From NCBI GenBank assembly GCA_014529385.2, contig CM043944.1, positions 67,767,895-67,831,894 of the forward strand: DNA of 64,000 nt, given 5' to 3'. The notes under the pieces were generated by a model. The model did no database searches. It had not been told where the DNA came from and was given only the letters and a program-made list of their open reading frames with translations. This DNA is from Adiantum capillus-veneris. Its lineage: Eukaryota; Streptophyta; Polypodiopsida; Polypodiales; Pteridaceae. Position numbers and translations under genes: made by a program. Shown here one piece after another: positions 23,018 to 34,680 of the stretch. The number at the start of each line of letters is the position of its first letter. The stretch's first letter is position 1.

Positions 23018-23422
23018 TTGAGAAAGGTAGACTATGAGTGTCAAAGGCCAGTGATTGTGACAGTAGATACCAGTCCTATAGGGATTGGATGGGCAATAGG
23101 GCAAGATGACAAAGAAGGACACAGGTATGTGGTAAGATTTGGAGCAAAGGTACTAAGTGCTTGCCAAAGAAACTATCCACAGATAAAGAGAGAGTTATGG
23201 GGTATGATTACAGCCTTGAAAAGTGGGAAAGAGTACCTAATTGGTGCATGTGTGGTTGTAGAAACAGATTGTCTACCACTTCTTGGGATGATTACAAGCT
23301 GCTCAACACCAGACATTGCTATGTTACGGTGGATTGCCTACATTAAGTCCTTAAATCCCGAGTTTAAGCACATTGCAGGTAAAGACAATACAGTGGCAGA
23401 TATGCTATCAAGGGCAAGGTAG
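23018..23422 (+). pseudogene. pol: E2 RNase H domain
   Basis: Same frame as RT. Catalytic residues by position from 23018: Asp17 (TVDTSP), Glu59 (KRELWG), Asp84 (ETDCLP) and Asp128 (NTVADML). It ends in a TAG at 23420-23422 created at the junction of a 54-bp tandem duplication. Confidence 0.9.
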
Positions 23423-23475
23423 CACATTGCAGGTAAAGACAATACAGTGGCAGATATGCTATCAAGGGCAAGGTA
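23368..23475. repeat. 54-bp tandem duplication at the end of RNase H
   Basis: Two adjacent 54-bp copies, the second starting at 23422, covering HIAGKDNTVADMLSRAR. The length keeps the frame but the junction makes a TAG. Confidence 0.95.
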
Positions 23476-24991
23476 TGAAGATGAGTCGCAAATGATTGAT
23501 GAGGGAGATGATGTAGGCACAAAATTCTATTCTATCTCTCATGTCAAAGGTAACAATGTCTGCATGACTAATTCACTTGAATTGTTCTTGAAAGATCTTT
23601 ATGAAGGTGATTGGCTTTCTATTGGATGGTACTTGAGTACTCTAACAAAACAGGATGATTGGTCTGAACAAGAATTCAAGAGGATACGCAGGAAAGCATA
23701 TGGGTACTTTTTAAGGGATGGTTACTTGTGGAAGCATCCTAAGCAAAAGGGTGCTACACCACAACGGGTTATATGTAAAAATTAGACTCAAGTAAAGCTC
23801 ATGCAAGAGTTTCATGAGAGTCTATGGGCTGGACACAGGGGTGTGTGGGCAACCTTCTCCAAGTTGAAAGAAAAATACTGGTGGAAGGGTATGTATAAAG
23901 ATGTATCTCAGTTTGTAGAGTCATGTGTAACTTGTCAACTGTATTCAAATGTTCGACATCGTGATGGATTGCACCCTACATATCCACTAGCCATGCACTA
24001 TAAATGGGTTGTGGATCTAGTCAGGATGCCTTTAGGACTCTGGCAGATGAGATACTTGGTTCTTGCACAAGAGGACCTAACTAACCAGGTTGAAGGAAGA
24101 GCATTAAGAGCTAAGACCACAGAAGCTGTGTGCAAATTCCTTCTTGATGAGGTGATTTGCCGTTATGGTTGTGTGGAAAAAATCACTGTAGATCGAGGTG
24201 AACTGGATGCCGAAGAAGGAAGGGAGTTCTTTTCTAGATTAGGGATCAAGCTTTCTCTTACTACAGTTTACAACCCTGAAGGCAATGGAAAGAGTGAAAG
24301 AGGGCATCCTCCTATCATCAAAGCTTTGGCCAAGGCTTGCGAAGGAAGAGTTGGTGAGTGGCCAAAATTGTTACCATATGCTTTATGGGCTGATCGTACA
24401 ACACATAGCTCAGTAACTGGCTACATGCCTGCGGAGCTAATGCATGGTCAAAAGCCAGTGATGTTGATTGAGGATACAATTCATACATGGAATGTACTAC
24501 CTTGGCAAGAGGGGCTTAGTAGGGAAGATCTCCTTGAACTGCGTATAAGGCAGCTAGAGAGAAGACCTGGAGACATTGAAGCTGGAAAAGAACGACTCAA
24601 AAATGCAAGGATGAAAAACAAGGACTATTTTGATAAGCGACATCGACTCAGGAGCAAAGCAATTGACAAAGGTGACTGGGTTTTAGTGTATGATAGTAGC
24701 CTTGATAACCAGCACACAATCATGCGTAAGTTCTCAAAAAGATGGTTTGGACCGTATGTTGTAAAGCATGTGCATGAAAATGCTACTTACAGCTTGTCTG
24801 AACTAGATGGTACAGAAGTAAAGATTCCCATTGCAGGAAAAAGGATTAAAATGTTTAAGAGAAGAGGAGACAATGATCTAGAACATATGGATGAGGAAGA
24901 AGAGAAAAACACAGGTGAAGATCAAAGTGAACATGAAGCTCTGGAATCATCCATTGAAGAAGAAGACAAGGAAGATGTACAAGAGGTCTAA
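23447..24991 (+). pseudogene. pol: E2 integrase
   Basis: An N-terminal extension (23447-23782) ends in TAG at 23783-23785, then the same frame continues at 23801. From 23801: zinc finger His5, His12, Cys42, Cys45 (H-6-H-29-C-2-C); catalytic Asp72, Asp131 and Glu166 (D,D-34-E); then a C-terminal basic region (GDWVLVYDSS, KFSKRWFGPYVV) and an acidic tail. The catalytic Glu sits in NGKSERG. It inserts the element DNA into the chromosome. E5 (48606-49348) has the homologous C-terminal two thirds. Confidence 0.93.
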
Positions 24992-25037
24992 TCATACAAA
25001 GAGACAATGTGGCACATACCGGAGGATGTGCAGGTTT

Positions 25038-25049
25038 AGAGGGGGTGGA
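25038..25049 (+). other. E2 polypurine tract
   Basis: AGAGGGGGTGGA directly before the 3' LTR start TGTCGTG. Confidence 0.85.
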
Positions 25050-26429
25050 TGTCGTGCTGTGACACGTACATAGTGGGAGCGCATGATACAAGATCTATCT
25101 TGTATTTTTTTAGATACATAATTATATTTCCTATAGTGTACATATGCATATTTAAGTATAATAATAAGACTTCTATCTCATCCTATTATTTTTCTCAAGG
25201 GTAACATATCCTTACTTTACCATCAGAAAATACTATGGGAAAAGCATCAATAGCTCCGCCTCTTTAACTTGGGGTAAAAAGCATTGATTCTTTATTTCTA
25301 CTATTTCATTATCATCTCACACCCTAGCTAGATCCTATATCTAGGGTAAACTCCAATATATATATATATTCTATGTATTTTTTATACTTTTCTTATATTT
25401 CTTTTGAAATAGCTACCAGGAGAGAATCAAATCCTAGTGGGACACTAGGTGGCATGATTTCAAAGATACACTTATTTAATGCATTATTTCAAGCATGATT
25501 ACAAAACTTTCTCAAGGAGCAATGTCATGCTTTCATATGGCATGAGGTGTCCTTTGGAATTAAATGAAAGTCTAGGCTACGGAGACCACATGAAGACTTT
25601 TGCTGCCATAAATGGACCCTATTTTGATGAATTTTTTACACAAGGTTCCAATCCGAATTGGAAAACAATTTTAAAATGAAAATCGTAGCTAATGAGCTGA
25701 AGTTTTTGCCCATATTTTTACTTTTTTATTTGGAGCCACGGTTGAGGATATATAATCAAAATACTGGACCCTAGTCTGCCCACATCATGTAGGGACAGCT
25801 CATTTCCAACTTTTCCAATTCCTGTTCACACTGGCTCCTCTCTTCTTGTGTAAACCCTTGGGGGTTCCCTTCACCTATAAAATGGGACCTCTTATTCCTT
25901 GGAAGTAACTCAAGCATTCAAGCCATTGATGAGAGGAATTCTTGAGGGAGTGAGTAGTAATGCCTAATTGTACTTAGCCATTAACATAAGCCCAAGCCTA
26001 CACTTTCTCCTAGAGGGAGACTAGCCATTCTTGCAACAAGCTAACCTTGGAAGATCAACTCTAATCAAAGAAGGTCTTGCACTTGGTGTATCAATCAAAG
26101 TGGAATTATTCACTCTTCTTCTCTCTCCCATCAATAATGGTGCCGAAGGGTTTCAAGTAAGATGTGTTCTACATTGATGTTTTCTTGATTTCTTGTTGTT
26201 TTCATTTTCATATCTAATCCAACATATATATATATATATATCTAATCTCATCCCCTTAACCAAACCTATCTCTCTCATTCTTTGTAATTCATCCTCTCTA
26301 GGTTCTCTTGCTACAGGTACATCTCTCCCCGCAGTATCCTTATTGCCTACGGGCAAGAATAAGGCTTGGGACGGAAACTTCTCATCTCTTCACTTCTCTC
26401 ATATCTACATTTCTCACATACTATCCTAG

Positions 26430-26648
26430 ATGAATAACCCACATGATGATCATTTCTATCGCTTTCACTCTGTAGGATCTATTAGAATTAACGTATGGAT
26501 TAGCCGTAAAATACACTTTCAACAACGTATAGTGTTTCTCTTCGGCCCTGAAAGGCTCAATGAAATAATTCTATCACCGGATCCCATCATACTACCTCTC
26601 ATAGACTATAATTTTTCTTTTGATGTAAGCGTAGTTATCTTGCTATGA
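26430..26648 (+). CDS. LTR small ORF a (3' LTR copy)
   Basis: Encodes the same 72 residues as 18354-18572; the only base difference I see is silent (CTG to TTG near the end). It overlaps ORF b by ATGA. Being in the 3' LTR it would be transcribed only as the 3' end of the element RNA or by read-out into flanking DNA. Confidence 0.65.
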   Translation: MNNPHDDHFYRFHSVGSIRINVWISRKIHFQQRIVFLFGPERLNEIILSPDPIILPLIDYNFSFDVSVVILL

Positions 26649-26857
26649 ACCAAGAGGATTTGTACACACAATTAATCCCAATCACTAGACAAAATATATA
26701 TATTATGGTAAGCACAAAACTACAATTCCAAAGAAAAATTCGTAGCCTATTTGGTCAGCCAAGATTGAATGCCATTAACTCATCCATTAACCCTTTCATA
26801 TTACCCATGATACGATATGACCATAGCCTTGATGTTTACATCTTCGTATTGTTTTGA
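26645..26857 (+). CDS. LTR small ORF b (3' LTR copy)
   Basis: 70 codons, three amino-acid changes from 18569-18781 (K for T, R for Q, Y for F). The frame is intact. See the 5' copy for family features. Confidence 0.65.
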   Translation: MNQEDLYTQLIPITRQNIYIMVSTKLQFQRKIRSLFGQPRLNAINSSINPFILPMIRYDHSLDVYIFVLF

Positions 26858-27058
26858 CATTCTCTTTTGCGTTCTTTCTTTGTGTGTGTGAGTGCAAGAG
26901 AGAAAGAGTGAGTCTTCTTTGATTGCACTTCTTTCCAAACCCTAGTCTTCATGGCATCTATGGTTTAACTCCTTCATATAGCTTTTGTTGAGTTCTCTCA
27001 CAAAATCTCACAGCCATAAGCCCGGTGCTTTCCTGGCAAGACCGCAAATTTCTCGACA

Positions 27059-27558
27059 ACGCGCTGTATCTGTACACGCCGAGAGAGAGAGAGAGAGCAG
27101 GGGCGGGCGGCTATTGTCGAAACAAAGCGCGAGAGAGGGAGAGGGGGTTGGGTGTGGTGTGTGTGAGTGTGAGGATGAGGGTGAGTGTGTGGTGTATGAA
27201 GGCGTGCGCCTTTGGGCTTGAAACAGAAGAGAGAGAGAGAGAGACAGAGAGGATGAGGTGGGGCTAGAGGGAGGGGGAATCTCCTAGGGCGGGTGCCCAC
27301 CGTGGGGGGGGGGGGGGGGGAAGAGAGTGTGTGCGAGGGGGGGGGGTAGAGGTCAATGGTGTGGGGGCGATGGTGGGGATAGCGGGCCAAGGGAAGGGTG
27401 AGTGAAGCCGAGGGGAGGGTGAGGCGAGCGGGTGGGGAAGACAGGGAGGGGTTAGGGGAAGAATATTAGTGGGCCAGGGCGGGAGGGGGGGTAATGAGAG
27501 TGGGGGAAAAAGTGTGAGGGGAGGGGGTGTAAAGGGTGAGTGTAAGAATACGGGAGAG

Positions 27559-27602
<44 letters not shown>

Positions 27603-28025
27603 GGGTGGGTTTCCATGCGGCTCAACACAGAGGGAGCACGAGAGAGGGGTCAGGGTGAGTGCTCAAAGCTTGCGCTTGGCCGGGGGGTGGTAAATTTGGG
27701 AGAGAGGATATTAGAGAGAGGTATGTAGGGGAAATGAGAGAGAAAGAGAGGGGTTGTTCTTTCATCCAATGCCCGTCGGGTGTGGGGGGGAATAAACTAC
27801 GGGGGGATTAAGGGTATCAGAAACCGAGGCGGCCGCTTAGGCTGGGGTATGAACAAACAGAGCTGAGGGTGACAAGGCTGGCAAATAGAAGGGGGGAGAA
27901 GGGTGTGTCATACTTGTAGGGGTGTTGGTAGGATTGACCAGGCGGTGCCGAGCCTTCCAACAGTGTTGCGAAGGCTTCAACAGAGGAAAAATAAGTTTTT
28001 TTTTCTTCTTTTTCTTTGATTTTCA
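27059..28025 (-). mobile_element. LTR-B, inner part (next to the E3 body)
   Basis: Resumes LTR-B after E2. Up to about 27560 it matches the reverse complement of the first 360 bp of the window (LTR-A). It includes G-rich tracts (27303-27321, 27563-27601). The inner edge reads TGAAAATC on the minus strand at 28025, next to the E3 polypurine tract. No gene; the G-rich frames are not coding. Confidence 0.7.
27563..27601. repeat. Poly-G tract of 39 nt
   Basis: An uninterrupted G run inside LTR-B. LTR-A has runs of C at 2-21 at the corresponding side. Its length is easily altered by slippage or by sequencing and assembly. Confidence 0.85.
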
Positions 28026-28056
28026 AAATTCGCCCTCTCCCTTTGTCTAGAGGCAT

Positions 28057-28925
28057 TCATGCTTCTAGCCCTTCTTCTGTTTCTTCAGCTGTAGACTTAG
28101 AGGGTTCTCCCTCCTCTAGAATGTCTAACACGAATTCTGGGTCAAACCTAAGAAAATACCTTTTCAATCTCCATCCATTGACCCTAGTCTTGTGAATTCT
28201 CCCATCTGCTTCCATCAGCTTATAGCTGCCGTTGTCATAGCGCTTCTTGATGATGAATGGCCCTTTCCATCTGGGTTGAAATTTCTTATCCTTCCCAGTG
28301 TCAAATTTGTTGTCGTATTGCAGTACTAACATGCCTTTTTCGAGTCCCTTTTCTTCAAGCCCTTGGTTGAAAGTGATCCGGCGTCGTTCTATCTGTGCTG
28401 CATAGTGATTGATTGCTTATTCCCTATCTAGTTGGAGTCTCTCCAAATCCAAGATGTGGTTTCAGAGGTTTACGATCGGATGATGTGTCTGGCTAGCCAA
28501 AACTCGTAAGCTAGCTATCTGTACCTCAATGGGTAGAATTGCCTCATTCCCATAAACTAGATGGAAAGGGGTGAAACCTAGTGATGTTCGGAATGTTGTT
28601 CTGTAGGCCCAAAGAGCTGCCATGAGATGTTTATCCCAGTCCCCTGTGTCATTGTTCACCTGTTTTGTGATGATTTTGCAAATCATTCCATTTACCTTCT
28701 CTACCAGACCATTGCATTTTGGATAGTATGGTGTGGAATGCCGACGTGTGATGAGTCTAACTTCTTTATTAGTTCTCCCACCAAATCACCTCTGAATCCT
28801 GCTCCTCTATCTGATATTATCTCAAGAGGAGTACCAAAACGGTAAACGATATGCTCAGAAATGAACTTTGCCACTTCTTGGGCTGTAATGGGGGTGGTGG
28901 CCGTTGCTTCTGCCCATCGAGTCAT
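28057..28925 (-). pseudogene. pol: E3 integrase remnants
   Basis: Three pieces: 28701-28925 (TRWAEAT and the second catalytic Asp in ISDRGAGF), 28462-28686 (after the catalytic Glu region; YRTTFRTSLGFTPFHLVYG) and 28057-28332 (C-terminal tail with VNGWRLK, stop at 28057). In the last piece Arg precedes Trp-Lys-Gly-Pro-Phe where E1 has TGA. The segment carrying the catalytic Glu is frame-disrupted near 28690. Confidence 0.85.
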
Positions 28926-29058
28926 GTTTTATACACCCACTATGATGTACAGTTTACCTGATTGGGCCCTTGGTAAAGGACCGATTGCATCTATTCCCCA
29001 TTTATCAAAAGGACCATATGAGATGATAGGGGTTTGTGGCTCGTAGGTTAACGTGCGA

Positions 29059-29271
29059 TCACTGGCCACTTGCCTTGCATGTTTTACACCAATGGTGTAC
29101 ATCACTATTCAAACTAGGCCAAAAGTATCCTCCCTGTAGAATCTTCCTACTGGTGGTATCTAGAGAAAAATGACCACCGCAAACGCCATCATGGCAACTT
29201 GAAATTACCTCTGTGATTTCACTGGAGGTTCGCACCCACCTGAGAATTTGATCTTTGCCCTTACAATACAA
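29059..29271 (-). pseudogene. pol: E3 integrase zinc-finger region
   Basis: Contains the His-His pair (CHDGVCGGHF) and the start of the Cys pair (WCKTCKASGQ), after which the frame is lost. Matches E1 residues about 1012-1080. Confidence 0.8.
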
Positions 29272-29316
29272 GTGGTCGTCTATAAGGCGGTACCTAGTAG
29301 CCTTCCTTGCCAGCCA

Positions 29317-30269
29317 CTATTTTTGGCCTTTGGTGTGTCTTGCTGGACATTCTCCTGTATCTAGAAAATTGATGATATCAGGCATAGTATCACTACCTTG
29401 GAAGAGGGGTAGATTTAATTTGATCGCCCCTACGAGAACGTCTTGTATTCTTTCTTTAGCTAGAGCATCTGCCTCTTGATTTTCTGCTCTGGGGACATGG
29501 AATAGTCTCACTGCTTCAAACTTCTTTAGAAGGTCCTTAACTTGGCGAAGTTGACCAAGTAAAACCTGATTTTTACAATCCCAGGTGCCATTTATCTACC
29601 TTATCAAAAGCAAAGCATCGCCGAACACATCTAGGCGCTGAATTCTTTGTGAAATACATTGTTCCAACCCAAGAATTAGGGCTGCATATTCTGCTTCATT
29701 GTTGGAGTGGGAGTGTAATAACTGCCCACTGGAGAATACTCTTTCTTGTCGCTCATTGAAAATGACCATGCCTGCTCTGCAGACTGATCCATTGTTCTCT
29801 TGTGTGCTCCATCAAAGAAAAGAGAGTGAGCTCTTTCTAGCCTAGGAATTTCTACCATTGGTGTTTCTTCCTTTGCTTCCGTGTTGACCTTCAGCTTCTT
29901 CTTATAATGGCGATGAGTTAGAATTCCCGCTAAACTAGCCCTGGTGGAGATTTCTACTTGCATGGTGTAGTCAAACTCTTGTAGTCTAATTAACCACTTT
30001 GAGATCCTAGATGAGACATCCATGTGCCGCATTACATATGGGAAAACCTCCTCCATTGTCAAAATTACAAAGGGTCTAGGCAAGAGATAGGAGCGGAACT
30101 TTGTGGTAGCAAACATTAGTGCCAGAACCATGTGTTCTACTTCGGTAAATCCTTTTTTTGACGGGGTCATCACACGACTAGAGAAGTAAATAGGACGCAT
30201 GAAAGAAGTTTTGGGCTCCTTTTGCATTAGCACTGCTCCGAGTGTATCACTTCCCACACTAGGGTTCAC
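29317..30269 (-). pseudogene. pol: E3 RNase H and second RNase H remnants
   Basis: 29676-30269 covers the first RNase H (SVGSDTLGAVL, again without the usual first Asp) and the beginning of the second (LFFDGAHKR). 29317-29511 covers the end of the second, with its last Asp (NQEADALA). The region between (29512-29675) is broken but matches E1. Confidence 0.85.
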
Positions 30270-30344
30270 ATAAAATGGCTCGTCCCACTTAGGAGGTGAA
30301 ATAGTGGGAAGCTTAGCTAGGATTTGCTTTACCTCAGTAAACTG

Positions 30345-31445
30345 CTACTCATTCTCTTCACTCCATAAGAAGTCATCCCTCTGGGTGAGTTGTTGTAGGG
30401 GAAGGACCACTTGAGATAGCAGGTGAATGAACCTGCTTAAGTATCTTACCTTCTGAAGGAAAGAAACCAGCTGCTTGGCGGTGGTGGGTGATGATAAAGA
30501 TACCAGGGCCTGAATCTTTCTAGGGTCAGCCTCGATTCCTTTTGCTGAACTTACATGACCAAGGAGAGTGAATTTGCTTTCACCAATGTGACACTTTTCC
30601 ACGTTGAGTTGGCCCCCCAAGGTTTGCATCCTAGTCAAGCCATCATAGACTTTGCTTAAATGAAGGGCTCGTGAGCTATAAATGCAAAAATCATCTATGA
30701 AAACCTGTATTGATGTTCCAAAGTAGGGTTGGAAAACAAAAGTCACATAGCGTTGAAACGTGGCCGGGGCGTTAGTGAGGCCAAACGGTATCACTCTATA
30801 GTAAAAACATCCCCAAGGTGTGATGAAGGTTGTCTTCTGCTGATCTTCCTCCGCAATGCTAATCTGGAAGTATCCTGAGTAGCCATCGCGTACTGTGTAT
30901 CGCTCATGACCATTTTTTTTTGGTGTGACTACTACTGGGGAGACCCATTCTGAGTCTTCGATAGGGTAGATGAAACTTGCTTGTAGCAACCTTCTCACTT
31001 ATTTAAGCAACTCCTCTTGTTGGATTACTCCAAGTCTTCTGAGCTTTTGTACTATGGGTTTAATTCCTTCCTTGAGCTTTATGTGGTGTTGTGCTACTGT
31101 AATACCTATGATCTTAGCATAGCCATCAATGAACAAAGTAGTGAAGTTACCTTGCATGGAGACGTACTCCTTCCTTTCTTCATTGGTTAACTGATTCGAG
31201 AACATTTTTTGTAGCTTACCTGCATCCTCCAAGGGCTGCATACCTGATGATCCCTCTTGGTTTGTCGAGATTGTTTCAGATTGTGTTAATCTGTTCAGGT
31301 CTTTAAGAATGACCCCCATTACTTCGATGCTACTGTCACTTCCGTCAGTGGGGGTCATCTCTTCTCCTGAGGTAGACGAGTAGTTGCTGGTGGATTCATC
31401 TTCTGAAGCCTCCAAGATCATGTTGCGCTGCTTTTGAGTCCTCAT
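30345..31445 (-). pseudogene. pol: E3 reverse transcriptase
   Basis: 30999-31445 is the protease-RT linker and RT start; 30345-30998 holds most of RT including the FIDD motif in QVFIDDFCIYSS and MPFGL-type sequence changed to IPFGLTNAP. Relative to E1 about 35 codons are missing between TPKKNG and the DGYSGYF segment (near 30910), removing part of the fingers domain, so this RT cannot be functional. Confidence 0.88.
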
Positions 31446-32344
31446 GTCGTAGAATATGGACTTCCCTTTAGCATCCTACATCTGGATCATCCCGGTGCTC
31501 CAGTCTTGTTTAGCTTCCATAGCCATAAGCCAAGGCCTCCCAAGAATGATGGGATATCCCTCCCCTTTGTGTGGCATGATGAAGATGTCTACCTCCACTT
31601 ATGTATTGAATGCTTTTACTTTGGGTGCATTTACAATGCCTACGCATTTCACTCTTACATTGTTTGCCATCTTGGATTGGCAGGGTGCTGGCCTACTTAC
31701 CTCTAGACCTAGATGGTGCATCATCTTTTCACTCATTCAGACGCATATTTGCATGCCACCATCTATGTAGACGTTTGAAATTCGTTGCCCCTTGATGTGA
31801 GCGTCCATGGTTGGCAGGATGTCGTCGCGATCCTCACGGAGATAGCCCCAGCTATCCTGGGCCTTGATTTCTTGGTACTTACCATTTTTGTCCATTGCCT
31901 CCTCATTCTGGGTGCAAGGTGGAGTAATTGGGGCCAAGTTATCTTTGGGCCCTGCATTAACACATCCTGAACTAAGTCATAGGGTTTTGCACACTCACCT
32001 AGTGAGAAGTCCACGATGTCTATCTTCCGCCGCGGTTTAGCTGCTTGCTTGCTAGACTCGGCCTTTCCTTTCATCTTCTCTTCTCTTTGAGATGCCTCCT
32101 CGTGCCTCAAACGCTTCACTCCCATAGTATCCACTTCTTTTACCTTCTCTTTTGCTTTGTGCTTCTCTCGAGCTGATTCTTCTACCTTCGCCTTCCCTTT
32201 AGCCTCCAAGCTAATAACACTCACCGCTTGGTTCACAGCAGGTGGTGGGGGTAGTGGCGGAATGAGAGGTTGGGGATTCGAGCAGCGGCTCCTCTCACTT
32301 GAAAGTGAGTCACTCCGCATCAAAATTTTGAATTTACTTTCCAA
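31446..32344 (-). pseudogene. pol: E3 gag-pol linker and protease remnant
   Basis: 31763-32344 matches the Pro-rich linker and the conserved GPKITWPQLLHLAP segment of E1. A frame change leads to 31737-31937, which contains YIDGGMQICV, the same Asp-Gly-Gly protease triad as E1. Further protease sequence continues to 31446 with stops. Confidence 0.8.
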
Positions 32345-32687
32345 ATTTCTCTCTCTTTCTCTCTTTCTCTCACTAGATCAGCAAGGTATTTATTCTCTCT
32401 CTATCTCACTAACTCTCATACACACCACCTTCTTGGCGGCCTCCTTTAGAACCCCATCAAGTCCTCTTAGTATATTCCCTTCATTCAGGGCGCAGCAAAG
32501 ACAGCCCCTACTTGGCCCATCCTGCTCTCGAGTTGCTACACAGAATTAATTTTCTCTTTCTCTATGCCTTTTACTATAGCGCTATGCCTGCAGTGTAGAG
32601 GTAATGGCAGCCCTTCCTGCGGCTTCTTCTCTCGCAAGCTTGCATATTAGCTCTCTCACTAATCTTGCGCTACAGAAGCAGAAAACT

Positions 32688-32752
<65 letters not shown>

Positions 32753-33035
32753 CTCAATAACACACACAGGCAACGCTTACACACACACAAATTAGAAGAT
32801 TAAGACCCAACTTAATCTCCCTAACTTATGATGCTAAATATCACAAATCAATTACTCGTAGAGAGATAAGAGTGGTTACTAGCAAGAAGTACATACATCT
32901 CTGAAATCTAGAATAATGAAAGTGGAATACTACTTCATGACAAGATGAAATGTATAGAAGAAGAGACTAATGAGAAAATAAGAATTAGATTAATCAAGAA
33001 GAGCTTACACTAATTAAAATGGTTAGCATTAGCCT
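32345..33035. other. Unassigned stretch between E3 and E4
   Basis: No recognisable coding sequence. It holds a CT-rich stretch at 32345-32420, a (TC)n run at 32691-32747 and AT-rich sequence after 32800. It marks the truncated ends of both neighbouring elements. Confidence 0.5.
32691..32747. repeat. (TC)n microsatellite
   Basis: About 28 CT units. Confidence 0.97.
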
Positions 33036-33036
33036 C

Positions 33037-33828
33037 TCAAGCATAGACATTAAGCTCAAGGCTAGGCCAAAGAGTGAACACTCTAGAGAGAGGGAGCAAT
33101 AACCTAGGCCACTCTCCCATTTCACCTTTGCATGCCTTAGCCAAAGCTTTAATGATAGGAGGATGCCCACGCTCCGATTTACCATTTCCCTCAAGATTAT
33201 ATGCAGTAGTGAGAGAAAGTTTAATGCCCAACCTACAGAAAAACTCCCTTGCTTTGTCAGCATCCAACTCACCCCTGTTCGCTGTTATTTTTTCAACACA
33301 ACCATAGCGGCTAATCACATCATCCAAGAGCAACTTACATACCCCTTTTGTGCTTTTTGTTCTTAGAGCACGACCTTCAACTTGATTGGTTAAGTCTTCT
33401 CGTGCAAGCACCATGTATCTCATTTGCCATAAGCCCAATGTCATTGTAACCAAATCTACTACCCACTTGTAATGCATGGCCAATGGGTAAGTAGGGTGAA
33501 ACCCATCACGATGACGCACATTTGAATACATTTGGCAAGTTTCACAGGACTCCACAAAGTGAGATACATCTTTATACATACCTTTCCACCAATACCTCTA
33601 TTTCATTTTAGTAAAGGTGGCCCTTACACCTCTATGTCCAGCATAAAGACTCTCATGAAACTTTTTCATAAGCTCATTTTGAGCATCCTTATCATTCACA
33701 ACTCTCATCGAGATTCCATTTCTTTGTTTTAGACGCTTCCATAAGTACCCGTCTTTTAAAAAGTATCCATAAGACTTTCTCCTTATTCTTTTGAACTCTT
33801 GGTCAGTCCACTCTTCTTGCCTTGTCAA
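33037..33828 (-). pseudogene. pol: E4 integrase (truncated)
   Basis: 33598-33828 carries the first zinc-finger residues (FHESLYAGHRG) and 33037-33579 continues with CETCQ, the catalytic Asp in KWVVDLV, an Asn in place of the second Asp (TANRGEL where E2 has TVDRGEL) and Glu in NGKSERG. The missing second Asp shows decay. The frame departs from the family after GEWPRLL. Confidence 0.85.
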
Positions 33829-34284
33829 AGTGCTTAGATAACGTCCAATGAGCAGTCAGTCACCTTGATATAGTTCCTCTATAAATGACTCAAGTGCATT
33901 AATCTGACACGCAAACATGATCACCCTTGGGATGGGAGATACTATAAAACTGTGTGCCTACATCATCGCCCTCGACAACCATGTCTTCTTCATTTTTATA
34001 CCTTGCTCTTGAAAGCATATCCACAACTGGATTATCTTCCCCTGCAGTATGCTTAAATTATGGATTCAAAGTCTTTATGTAGGCAATCCATCTCAACATA
34101 GCAATGTTGGGAGTTAAGCAGCTTGTGATCATTCCAAGAAGGGGTAGACAATCAGTCTCCACTATTACATTTGCTCCTATCAAATACTCTTTGTCACATT
34201 TCAAAGTTGTGACTACTCCCCATAACTCTCTTTTTACCTGTGCATAGTTGTGTTAACGAGCACTTAGGACTTTTGCTCCAAACC

Positions 34285-34554
34285 TCACCACATATCGATT
34301 CCATCATCATCGTCTTGCCCAATCGCCCATCCAATTCCTGTGGGGCTAGTATCCACTGTCATAATTACATATCTTCCACTTTCATAGTTTGCTTTCCTCA
34401 AAGTTGGAGACATAAGCAACAACTTCTTTAATTTCTCATGGCATGAGTATGCATTTCTTCTCATTGAAACTTTTGGTTCTTTCGCAAAATTTGATACAAA
34501 GGTTCTGCCACATGCGCATAATTGGAATCCAGATAACATAGAACACACATGCAC
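34285..34554 (-). pseudogene. pol: E4 RNase H
   Basis: Contains TVDTSPTGIGWAIGQ, the first catalytic region, preceded by RT C-terminal sequence; later RNase H sequence (33990-34284) is in broken frames but recognisable, for example the NPVVDMLS-like end near 34010. Confidence 0.8.
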
Positions 34555-34680
34555 CTAAGAACCTTCGAACCTCAGTTACATTAATACATGTCTCTTTCAT
34601 TCTTTGAATTACATCAATCTTTGCAGGACAAGGACTTCTACCATATAGCCCTCACATATATCCCACAATAAGAACTTCGC

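Larger units (their letters stand above)
16913..27058 (+). mobile_element. E2: Ty3/gypsy LTR retrotransposon carrying small ORFs in its LTRs
   Basis: A 10.1-kb plus-strand element with LTRs 16913-18982 and 25050-27058, a primer-binding site, gag, protease, RT, RNase H, integrase and a polypurine tract. The LTRs are very similar, so insertion looks recent, yet pol holds four in-frame TAG codons. Domain order (RT, RNase H, integrase) is that of Ty3/gypsy; no chromodomain or second RNase H is visible. E4 and E5 in this window are relatives. Each LTR has two overlapping small ORFs downstream of a TATA box. The insertion site is inside LTR-B. Confidence 0.95.
25050..27058 (+). repeat. E2 3' LTR
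   Basis: 2009 bp, TGTCGTGCTG...TTCTCGACA. TATA box at 25876-25882, (TA)n at 26223-26241, small ORFs at 26430-26857. ACGC follows at 27059-27062. Confidence 0.95.
28026..32344 (-). mobile_element. E3: decayed Tat-lineage element (body)
   Basis: A minus-strand relative of E1 without a recognisable gag. The polypurine tract ACAAAGGGAGAGGG is at about 28034-28047 and LTR-B is its 3' LTR. Pol domains are in order but broken by many stops, frameshifts and deletions. Homology to E1 ends near 32300-32344, in the linker between gag and protease, so the 5' part is deleted or displaced. No 5' LTR was found in the window. Confidence 0.85.

Noticed and set aside
27469-27693. Gly-rich ORF across the poly-G tract
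   Set aside because: Composition follows the G run; the matching LTR-A region shows no conserved frame.
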